NCBI GenBank assembly: GCA_963681505.1
Contig: OY811985.1
Location: 991,001 to 1,055,000 of the forward strand
Direction: 5' to 3'
DNA from: Eunapius fragilis
Taxonomy: Eukaryota; Porifera; Demospongiae; Spongillida; Spongillidae
Length of the DNA stretch: 64,000 nucleotides
Both the position numbers and the translations under genes were made by a program. Below, one piece after another: positions 50,697-59,642 of the stretch. Below the pieces are notes generated by a model. That model did no database searches. It had not been told where the DNA came from and saw only the letters and a program-made list of their open reading frames with translations. Numbering within the stretch: the first letter of the stretch is position 1; each line of letters starts with the position of its first letter.

Positions 50697-51659
50697 ATGA
50701 TGATGGCAAACTGCTCGACCGCGGCAAACTACTCCATCTTTACTGAGTCGCGCACCTTCGTGGTCATATCCGGCACTGCACTTGGTTTAGCCTCCGTGTT
50801 ATGTTTAGCAGCTGTTGCTCTGGTCGTAGCAGCAAACCTTCACAAGAATTTGGTATACCGCCTTTCGCTTTATCAAGTATTTAGCTCGTTGACCTTTACG
50901 GCGCTTTGGGTGACATATCTGGCCTTAAGGGACGTAAATATATTCGTACGGAACGTGTTTGCAGTGCTCTCTGGATGTTCAGTCCTTGTCACGTTGTTGG
51001 TAACTACCTGGATTGTTGTACACCTGTTCGCGCTCGCTGTCTTTAACAAGAACTTGAGGAAACTGGAGCCACTATACGTAGCAAGCGCCATATTGGTTGC
51101 GCTGGGCGCTGCCGGTGTTATATTTGCAACGCTGGTCCTATTCGACAAGACCGACGGAGAATTGTGTCCTGACATCCGTGCTGTCGACATCGAATGGTTC
51201 GCAGGCTACTGTGCGGGATATTTGATCTTGATAGTCGACTGCCTCTTGGTGTCTGTAATGGGAGTCACGCTCTGCTTCCGGGCCTTTAAGAGAACCGAAA
51301 GGGTCTTCACTCAGCCCGACCCCAAGGACAAAAAAATATTATTTGAAATGGTTCCGCTCCTAGTCTACCCAGTCGTGTTACTCATCACCTTAAGCCCCAT
51401 CCTCATAGGACTGACAATAAAGCGCTCTGTTAACTACGTATTTGTGATCTTTACATCGAGCCTGAGCATCGTCACGGCTCTGACGCTCATTGCTCACGTT
51501 GGCATTGTGTTGTGGAACAAGAAACAGGTGGCCCCACGTGACGAAAATTTTTTGTCGACAGCAAGCAGCACGCCGCTCGGGGATTGCGCGTCGCTGATCG
51601 AGAGAAGTCCTGGAAGCAATATTGGTGAGGGCAGCCACCTTGTATCAGTCAAGGATTAG
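50697..51659 (+). CDS. intronless seven-transmembrane receptor-like protein, 320 aa
   Basis: Probable G-protein-coupled receptor. A short N-terminus with two N-glycosylation sequons (NCS, NYS) is followed by seven hydrophobic segments, by eye at about residues 23-47, 57-77, 85-110, 124-148, 167-193, 217-238 and 246-272, and a Ser-rich tail of about 45 residues. The loop KNLVYRLSLYQVFSSL after the first segment and the basic third loop (FKRTERVFTQ) fit GPCR topology. No DRY or NPxxY motif of class A is seen. The organisation is closer to the cAMP-receptor-like or secretin-like groups, but I do not recognise the family. Three in-frame ATGs start the frame; the first is used here. No introns interrupt the frame. 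Confidence 0.75.
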   Translation: MMMANCSTAANYSIFTESRTFVVISGTALGLASVLCLAAVALVVAANLHKNLVYRLSLYQVFSSLTFTALWVTYLALRDVNIFVRNVFAVLSGCSVLVTLLVTTWIVVHLFALAVFNKNLRKLEPLYVASAILVALGAAGVIFATLVLFDKTDGELCPDIRAVDIEWFAGYCAGYLILIVDCLLVSVMGVTLCFRAFKRTERVFTQPDPKDKKILFEMVPLLVYPVVLLITLSPILIGLTIKRSVNYVFVIFTSSLSIVTALTLIAHVGIVLWNKKQVAPRDENFLSTASSTPLGDCASLIERSPGSNIGEGSHLVSVKD

Positions 51660-52384
51660 CTTAAGACAATGTGTAAGTATTGTCTTCGCATGTTTATGTT
51701 GTGTTTGGTCGTCGATCGGTTTTTGCATTGCAGACCGTCAAGAAAATTTAGGTATGCATCTTTTTTATCGTGCCAATTAATTATACTCACTGCAGATTAA
51801 ATTTCAAGTTAATAGTTTTAATGAACGTCAAATTCTTGCTATCATACAGCATAGAAACGTAATTCATTCATGCGAAACATCAACGGTGTTTAAGTTTTTA
51901 ACTGAGTTAGTTTAGACACGTAGTCTTGGGATCCTGCCGCTTCGTACTAGGCACCTCTCAGGTACATGATTGAAGAACGCAATAGAAGCAGGCTATCAAT
52001 ATGCGTCATTCGGTCACCCAAATGCCACATATAGACATGCCCATCTTCAGGATCGGCAAGATTGGCAGCTGCATGGAACATTCACTGGTTAGAGGCTGTA
52101 TATTAAGTATATCTGTGTTGGCTAAAATCCTGAGTAATGTGCAATTGAAGGCGTGATCGCAGACACAGCGGCATAGTAGGTGACTGTAAGTAAAGTTTAT
52201 AGTTAATCATAAACTTCACGCTGACAGTAATCAATGGAATCAATGGTGTAACGGATTGCACTTGTTTTGTCCACTTCAGAGTAGGGCTTCCATATTACAC
52301 GCACCAAGAATGAATTGTTCCCGGGCACGTTTATTAATGAAGTTAATTCATAACGAATGCGCATGCGCTCAGTTGGATAAATCC
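51660..52384. other. intergenic, no gene seen
   Basis: Ordinary AT-rich sequence between the receptor gene and the acetyltransferase. One extended frame reaches the acetyltransferase start, but its upstream part has no family similarity. Confidence 0.5.
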
Positions 52385-53414
52385 ATGGACCAGAATTATC
52401 GAATAAGACGTGCAGTACCAGAGGATGTTCCAGGCATACACAGGCTTATTATTGTAAGGTACCAGCTTCATGCATTGTTATCTTGGGTTGACGTCACGTA
52501 GTAGTTGCTTGCAGACTACGAAAAGGAGCCGCGCTCGACGGTGAAACTTACCGAAGCAGGTAAGCTTAGTGCACGTGATCTTGCTCTGCCCAGCGACTAA
52601 TATCGTCATTGCAGAACTGTTACGTGATGGATTTGGAGAAGAAAAATACTGTCATTGTTTTGTGGTGGAGCATAACACAGAAGCAGAGCGAGAATCAAAG
52701 GAGCCAGTTCTTAATGGCGTAACACCACCACCACTGCCACCACTAAAACTGGAACACAGTCTCATAGGCTATGCTTTATACTTTTATACCTATTCAACAT
52801 GGGAAGGTAGGACCCTCTTCATCGAAGACATATTTGTGCAAGAAGAATTCAGAGGTATGGAGAGATAGACACCTTTACTCATAGGCATTATGTGGGGGTC
52901 ATGACTAACCATTGGAAGGGTACAGGATGCGGCTTTTTACGAGGCTATACTTATTACAGAGCCATACCTACCATAGGGCTCCCCTATGCTGACCATATTC
53001 ACAGGCCACACCCACAGTAGGAATTATTAATCCTTGCCCCTAGATCCAAAAAGTGAAGTAAGGCCCCTGTAGGGGAGATCCTGTAGGGGATTTCCACTCA
53101 TAGTTTATTACATGTACCTTAACCCTCCTCCCAGGCAAAGGCATTGGGACCAGGTTAATGAAGGAATGCGCCAAGGTTAAGCAGTTTATTTACAGATGTG
53201 GACATATTATTACAACTCATCTCTTTTCACCCAGCAAGCTGTGGCAAAAGACTGTCGGAGAATGAACTGGCAGGTCCTGGACTGGAACACCAAGGCACAA
53301 GACCTGTACAAAAGGATGGGTGCTCGTGTGCTTAAGGAATGGTTCAACATGAGAATGGACAGGCATTCCCTCAGGGCATTTGCTGAGGCCAAGGAGCCTA
53401 CTGATCTAAAATGA
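52385..53414 (+). CDS. SAT1: spermidine/spermine N1-acetyltransferase (SSAT) family, 194 aa
   Basis: GNAT-fold enzyme that transfers acetyl from acetyl-CoA to polyamines (SAT1) or thialysine (SAT2). Exons: 52385-52453, 52505-52559, 52615-52854, 53135-53175 and 53235-53414. They total 585 nt with correct phases. YRIRRAVPEDVPGIHRLI matches the SSAT N-terminus and LTEAELLRDGFGEEKYCHCF the LTEKDLLEDGFGE block. ALYFYTYSTWEGRTLFIEDI is followed by the acetyl-CoA loop RGKGIGTRLM. NWQVLDWNTKAQDLYKRMGA matches the C-terminal half. A Pro-rich insertion (LNGVTPPPLPPLKLEH, about residues 74-89) is absent from the human enzymes. The intron-1 acceptor TAG|TTGC is chosen because it restores ILLADYEKE in frame. 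SAT1 and SAT2 cannot be told apart here. Confidence 0.88.
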
Positions 53415-53734
53415 TTTTTACCTGTTAACTGCTTCAGTTGTATTTTGCACCTGTCTGAAGGCTTAGTAGTGCCAGAACGTTAATACAGTCATGTTATATA
53501 AACTAGTACTAGCCTATACTAGTACTAAGTACTAGCACAACTAGCACAATTTATGTAAACTGTTCTCTCTCCCACCCCAAAATATTAAACACTTTTGCTT
53601 CCTCACATCATCGTAACATCTCACAATTTACATGTTAGTACAATAACAGACCTACTGTAAAGATGGAATATCTAAATAGACACTTAATTAGGGATCGTTG
53701 AAGCGAAAAGGGACCTAGTGCATATTTTTCAGAT
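53415..53734. other. SSAT 3' flank, no gene
   Basis: Contains a small cluster of CTAGTACTA repeats at about 53500-53545. Nothing else is recognised. Confidence 0.5.
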
Positions 53735-54300
53735 GGAATTTGGTGGCTTGCCCTTTTTGTCCAGGTAAAATTCACTTGACCCTTTGGAGGTATCATTGTG
53801 TTACCTGCAAGAGAGGTGGCGATGTCACTTTGAGGGATAATGCTATTCATGATGTGCTCTTCAATACTTTCCGTAGAGCTGGCTTGAAGTTGGTAGTGGC
53901 TGGGGTCAGGACTGCTCAAGGACTCGTCCAGCAGACATCCTTGTCACCAATTGGGACACGGCACCTCAGCAGCCTTCGATGTCACTGTTACATCTCTGCT
54001 CAATTCTGTTGTTGTTATGGAAGCGGGCATGTACTCTGGTGTTGCAGCAAGAGCAGCTGAGCTCAGAAACATTCTGAAAATGACACAAAATGTGCCCAAT
54101 TGAGTTGGAAATGTATTCCACTGGCGGTAGAGAGTTACGGTGTGTGGGGTCCAGAGGCCTTGAAGGCTTTCTCACACATCTAGCCATTTGTGGGAATACC
54201 TATAAATCTAAGGTGTTGGTTGATCTCTATGGTCCCCTCGGTCATACACTTATTAGAGCTAATGCTTGTGCCACCCTGACTCATTCTACTCCCACCTTGT
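53735..54300 (+). pseudogene. retroelement C-terminal remnant, plus strand
   Basis: Broken frames encode CVTCKRGGDV, TFRRAGLKLVV, CIPLAVESYGVWGPEALKAF and LIRANACATL-like segments. These resemble the C-terminal zinc-motif region of reverse-transcriptase elements common in sponges and cnidarians. Frameshifts and stops make it dead. No reverse-transcriptase catalytic core is present. Confidence 0.65.
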
Positions 54301-54687
54301 GCAGCAGGTGGATGAACTTTGTGTGTAATTGTTTGTATTGTGTGTGGTTGTGTGTGCTGTGTGTGCGTATGTGTAATTATATATCATACTATTAAAATAA
54401 TACAAAATAAGAGCAGCAATAATTATACTTATACCCCTAGAACAAAAGTCCCTAGATGGAGAGGAAATGAGTGTTCCTCTAAGATAGAGGCTGCACTGCC
54501 CCTTTGAACAGGCACTGAAGCAGGAAACTGTGGCTTCCGTGTCATCAGATGTGGCTTTATTGTTGTTCTTATTATTATCATATTTTATTTTATTTTTAAC
54601 TTATTATTAGGGTACAACAATATCTACATTGGAATCAAGACCTGTTACATCGTTACAACTACAACACACATAAATGGAGTCACGACG
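54301..54687. other. low-complexity spacer between two retroelement remnants
   Basis: T/A-rich and TG-rich sequence containing TTATTATT runs. No gene is seen. Confidence 0.6.
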
Positions 54688-55742
54688 TCAGGAGCTCCCT
54701 TGCCAAGATGGCTCTGGCAATGGACCTGACCAAGGAGATATACTCAACCTACTGTAAATGTCTGCCAAGATGGAAGGTTTGGGAGAGGACATGCTGATGG
54801 CAAGGTGGGATGCCAACATAGAGAACGTGAGGTGAGCCTCCTTACCCCAGTTACAGAAGATCTCAACAGCTAGGGAATGCATATCCACCTCAATTCGGGA
54901 CCATTGGTGACCATAACTTGTGTGTGTCACAGTAACATCACCACTTATATTGAGGGAATCAAAATGTTTGGTGCAGCATCTGTGGCAGCAAAAACCTATC
55001 ACCCCCATGCAGTCTGGAACTCATTGGACTCCATGTGTAAACCTAAGCTCATGGAAAGGACCACTGAGAGCCAAGGGGCTGAAACAGACAGGAGTCTGGC
55101 TTTGTTGGCTTGGAAGGATGCTGCCGACAAAGATTTGAACTGTCCATCAATCTTGCTGGACAGCTCTCTCTGACAACTGTGAGATGTGAGGGCAGACTCA
55201 GCCATGATTGCGTGATGTGAAGAAGTCCTTGGAGTTATAAGCTATGACTGCCTGCTGAAGATGGTGATTGTTGGACTGGCCCAGGCCTGATGAGGAAAGC
55301 GTGGCAACATGGCAAGAGGCCTAAGCCCCTGAACCTCAAACCAAGCTAAGCCTGTTTCCAGGCAGTATCTGAGGCTTGAATGGCTGAGCAGAGCACAAAA
55401 CACCTGACCAGGGCCACTCCTCCTAGTTTGGCTTCAGACGCCCTAGTATCCTTCAACGAAGATGTGAGGCAATGAACCATCTTGCAACCTCCACACATGC
55501 ACAGTAACGGGAATGCCACCTGGAATCAACTCCCTCCACATTGAGAGCAATTTCTTGGATTCAGCACACAAGTCAGCGATAAATCTGGAACAGTGTAAAT
55601 AGTCGCCAACAGGAATGTCCAGGTTGAGCACTTCACAGCTTGTGGGAATGAATTTGCTGCTGTCTGCTGAAGAGCTTACATTTTGGTTCATTGCCAATAC
55701 AACGGCGGCATTGTCAGTTGCTACATGTACTGGTATATCAGA
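54688..55742 (-). pseudogene. retroelement C-terminal remnant, minus strand
   Basis: Reading leftward, broken frames give a region resembling the thumb domain (SCEVLNLDIPVGDYLHCSRF), then HLQQAVIAYNSKDFF, NKARLLSVSAPWLSVV, LGLHMESNEFQTAWGW, and finally ELRWICIPLAVEIF...WGKEAHLTFSMLASHLA. This is the same element type as the plus-strand remnant and converges on it. Several stops and frameshifts show that it is inactive. Confidence 0.65.
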
Positions 55743-55819
55743 TTAGTGCGTACGCCGATATAATAATAATAACAAAAAGAAGCCGCTCAAGTCACTGAGC
55801 ATGCGCGTTTAGAGCAGCA

Positions 55820-55886
55820 TGACGTCACTTCCCACCAATCTTTATTGCATTTTTGATTCTAAAACGAGGGAAGTTTGAACTTCGAA
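55820..55886 (+). promoter_or_regulatory. CRE, CCAAT box and CHR-like elements before CDC20
   Basis: TGACGTCA lies at 55820-55827, CCAAT at 55835-55839, TTTGAA at 55874-55879 and TTCGAA at 55881-55886, just before the CDC20 ATG at 55889. In vertebrates, G2/M genes including CDC20 are controlled by CHR elements (TTTGAA/TTCGAA) bound by DREAM/MuvB together with NF-Y at CCAAT boxes. The same combination here is suggestive, but short motifs can occur by chance. Confidence 0.5.
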
Positions 55887-55888
55887 AG

Positions 55889-58671
55889 ATGGATGCTCAG
55901 CTGAACGACCTTATCAGACTCAAACAACCACCGCCAGCGCCGACAGAAAGGTGGCAACGCCTCGTTGTAAGAGAAAGGAACCCCTGTTCAAATGACTGCG
56001 CCATACCTCAAATGGGCTCGCCTGTTAGCGCGAGAAATACATCCGTTCTGCAAGCACAAGCTACTCCTCATACTCCAATATCGCCTACTGGTAGTAGAGT
56101 GTGTATAAAATACAAAAAAACACCGAAGATAAGAACGCCTGTCAAAACGCCCATCCATTCCTGTAAAAAGAAGAGTCCTGTTCATTCCGGCGCCAGGAAA
56201 AAGCAAACGCCCGGCAAGCAAGTTCAAACACCAGGGGGATGCAGGTTCATTCCAAACAGGAGCGCCGCGGACTTGGACTACAGTACGTATTTGCTAACTA
56301 AGAAAGAATCTAAAGAAGAGGCGAGTCCCACCAGAGAAGAGTATAAGCAGTCTTTATTGACTGCATTGGCAAAAAATAGTGCCCAGAAGGGTGTTCTTTC
56401 CTTTAATACGTCTTCAAACATATCAATGGGCGAAGGTATGCTTTTGGTATTGCCTTTCATCTATCACATCTTGTCTTGCATATATTTGCACATGTGTGTA
56501 TTCTTATGATTAGGATCATTTAATTACACCGTCAACTCGTCTCATCGTACTTCCATGAAACACTCCTACAAGAGAAAGGCTAAGCGTCGTCTACCCATCA
56601 CTGCAGAGAAAATACTGGATGCTCCAGCTCTTGTCAACGATTACTGCAAGTTCCATGCTGAGCCTTTTTTTTTTTCACCTTGTAACTTCCTTTGCTCCCT
56701 GTGACTGTTTTAGATATCAATACACTGGATTGGGGGAAGAGCCACCTTGCTGTTGGTCTAGGTAACGCAGTGTTTCTCTGGAACCCCAGCAGTGGTGACA
56801 CCCAGATGCTGATGGAGATGGGGGAGAGGGACTATGTTTCCAGTGTTTCCTGGGCAGGCAATGGGAAGTACCTTGCCATTGGAGGAAGTGATGCCTCGAT
56901 TCAGCTCTGGGATGTCGAGAAGCAGAAGAGATTGCGAGTGATGACAGGACACACCGATCGAGTTGGAGTGCTAACATGGAATGCTCACATGCTCGTGAGG
57001 TATGTGTGGTGGTGTGACACTGCTCATTGCAGCTTTAACTAGAGTTCTTGTTAGTGTCAAGTGACATAACTGAAATCCACTACTGGTTTTCACCTAGTCA
57101 CAAACAATAGAAATAGGATGATGTCTCTTCTGTTGTAGGAGGCTGGCTACATTACCACACCTATACCACACCAAGCGTACTTCCGTACTAGATAATGAAG
57201 TCCTTTCAACAGTTTTTATTTGTTTGATGTGAAAGTGCCCCCTCCTACCATACTGAATTTTTGCACAAAATTATATATGTACCAATGTAAATGTGTGTGC
57301 AAAAGGATTGATACTTATTCAGGAGGAACACAGTTATACTATTATATATCCTCTCTTGTTGTTTGTGAATTAAGTGGTGGCCACAGTGGTCAGATCCACT
57401 ACCATGATGTCAGGCAGCCAGAACATTGCGTCAGTCGTGCCGCGCTGCACCAATTGGAAGTCTGTGGTTTGAAGTGGACAGCAGATGGAAGATACCTTGC
57501 CAGTGGCGGCAATGATAACCTCGTTGCCATCTGGAATGCCAGCAACCCTACTGAGCCTATGCAGGTGCTGCGAGGTCACCAAGCAGCTGTCAAAGTATGT
57601 CACTGTTTGAAAAATGTTGGTGCTTATTAACTTGCTCTCCTTCTGCAAAGGCTATCGCGTGGTGTCCGTGGCAATCAAATCTTCTTGCCACCGGAGGGGG
57701 TGCCAATGATAAGACGATTAAGTTCTGGAATGCCTCCACAGGCCAGTGCTTGAACTCTGTTGATGCGAAGTCACAGGTGGGTGTGTGGATGTTTGAATAT
57801 TTGGCATGAGGCTGAAATGTGCTTTCTGTTTTTGTAACCAGTACACTGTACAACATGTATGATGTCCGTAAACGTGCGTGGTGCAGTTTAAACAAAAATG
57901 ATGTTATAAGTAAAGTGTGTACAGTTAATAAAATACACACCTGGTGTGATGACTTGACCAGCTGTGATTGTGTAAGCCATTACCAGCAGCTACCTATTTG
58001 TACAAGTATGTTGCCAGTTATAATCAGTGCTATTTATGAGGCAGTGCCAAATTGCAGCAATGTAAAAGCTTACATCATGATATGTGCAAATGCTTGAAAT
58101 ATTAGACCTGTACTGTAGTGTGGGCCCTGTGGCTCTGAGGACCAAATTGTAATGCAACATAGTAATAGTGATAAGGGTGATGTTAGGATACTTTGTATGT
58201 AATGGCTGATCTTTTTGGGTGGGTTATGGTGTCATAAGTGGTAGTCCCGTGGACCATATGATGGCTTCTTCTATCCTGGGTAAACCTTACAAGAAGAGCT
58301 CCTTGGTTTAGCTGTACCCACAATGCTGATTTTGTATAAGTTATGTTGCTGCTAGCCAATTACGTCTCTGTGAACAGGTATCTGGCATTGCGTGGAACAG
58401 GGAGTATCATGAACTGATCACATCTCATGGGAACCCTGACAATCAGCTTACAGTATGGAAGTATCCTTCCATGTGCAAAGTTGGAGAGCTCTCTGGCCAC
58501 CAGGACCGAGTTTTAAGCATGGCTATTAACCCCGAGAAGACCTGTGTGGCTTCAGCTGGAGCTGATGAAACACTTAGAATATGGAACTGCTTTGAACACT
58601 GTCAGACCAACAACCAGAGTCAGAGCTACTCTGAAGATAGTATCACTGCTCTAATTAATACTGTTCATTGA
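55889..58671 (+). CDS. CDC20: CDC20, APC/C co-activator with WD40 propeller, 534 aa
   Basis: Activates the anaphase-promoting complex and is the target of the spindle checkpoint. Exons: 55889-56435, 56514-56645, 56714-56999, 57375-57594, 57651-57776 and 58378-58671. They total 1,605 nt with consistent phases. ERWQRLV near the N-terminus matches human CDC20. The C-box reads CRFIPNR (consensus DRFIPxR, first residue changed). [12 protein letters not shown] leads into seven WD repeats: LQLWDV-type [18 protein letters not shown], then [68 protein letters not shown] and [16 protein letters not shown]. The CPWQ repeat is diagnostic for CDC20/CDH1, and the overall match favours CDC20. Intron 2 has a GC donor (T|GCAAGT). 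The human KEN box region reads TKKESKEE here, and the protein ends TVH, not Ile-Arg. Confidence 0.95.
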
Positions 58672-58805
58672 CCTTTCTTTTTCTTTTTCACACTTTGAAA
58701 TATCAAACTTTTGAAGTCTTTATTGTCCGTATTAACGTTACTTTATGCCATTTCACCATGTGCCATCATTTTGAAATACCATTTTGTGATTTTGAAAACA
58801 CAGGT

Positions 58806-59366
58806 TCATCGTTTTCCCTCTATCATTATAATATGATAGCCAAACTGCGTTTTAATAGGTGGATCTGTGTATGACGGCCTATCAACAGTGCTTGGATCAA
58901 GTTGAAACGCAGCTTCTTGAAAGGGTCCCACCATCGAACCTCGGTTCATCCATCCCAGGTCACCCTGCCACGCAAATATTTTCGGCGGTAAATACACAAC
59001 AGGACGATCACAAAAGTGCGTTGCTTACTCCTTGCCGAGCCTTGTCTTCGCTGTAAGTAGCTGCAACCTCGTTAAATTTCTGTCCATCCTTAAGTTTCTG
59101 CATTGCCTCCATCACCTTAGAGTGTTTCTCGCACAATATATGCCTCACCTTTGAAGTTATGCTTTATGAAAGCTAAGGTAAGTATTTTTTTTTGATAACC
59201 CACTTTTACTGCCGTTGCTCCACTGCCACCTTTCTTTCCTTTAGAGGAGCCTCCACTGTCAGAGGACTCGGCTGCTTCAGCTAGGCCCGAAACACAAACT
59301 TAAAGGACCGCAAAATCCTACACATGGCTTGCCTTTCTTGCCGCCTCCTTTTCCCTTCGGCGGCAT
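58806..59366 (-). CDS. PIN4: parvulin-type peptidyl-prolyl isomerase PIN4, 132 aa
   Basis: Small nuclear/nucleolar parvulin. Exons: 59366-59324, 59280-59204, 59148-59029 and 58964-58806. They total 399 nt and close in frame. The start, [14 protein letters not shown], matches human PIN4 MPPKGKSGSGKAGK. A Gly/Ser/Lys-rich linker follows, then the parvulin domain: [55 protein letters not shown] and the C-terminal [12 protein letters not shown]. The length is within one residue of the human protein. It is tail-to-tail with CDC20, 134 bp apart. The Rubicon stop codon lies 277 bp upstream of its start on the same strand. Confidence 0.95.
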
Positions 59367-59642
59367 ACAATTTTATTAATTAACTAGTGCGGGAACGAGC
59401 ATGCAGCTAAGGCGGCGCGACGGAAATTGTTGTGTGATTAGCACGCTTTATTTAGGGTACGCAGAACAGTCCAATGCACACTTATGTGCATATCAGGAGT
59501 TTTCTTTCTCAAACCCATCCACCCACACACGCTTGTCAGGAACTCATAAAACCACACCAGAAGTACACACAGACACACCCACATATAGACGTCGGCAGCA
59601 CAGACACAAACATACAAACAATCAGAAACAAACTACACGTGC

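Noticed and set aside
52256..52384. Upstream in-frame extension of the SSAT-family start
   Set aside because: The extra 43 residues have no similarity to the family. MDQNYRIRRA aligns with the usual SSAT N-terminus.
54877..55173. Plus-strand frame across the minus retroelement remnant
   Set aside because: The minus strand carries the recognisable element segments. The plus frame is a shadow.
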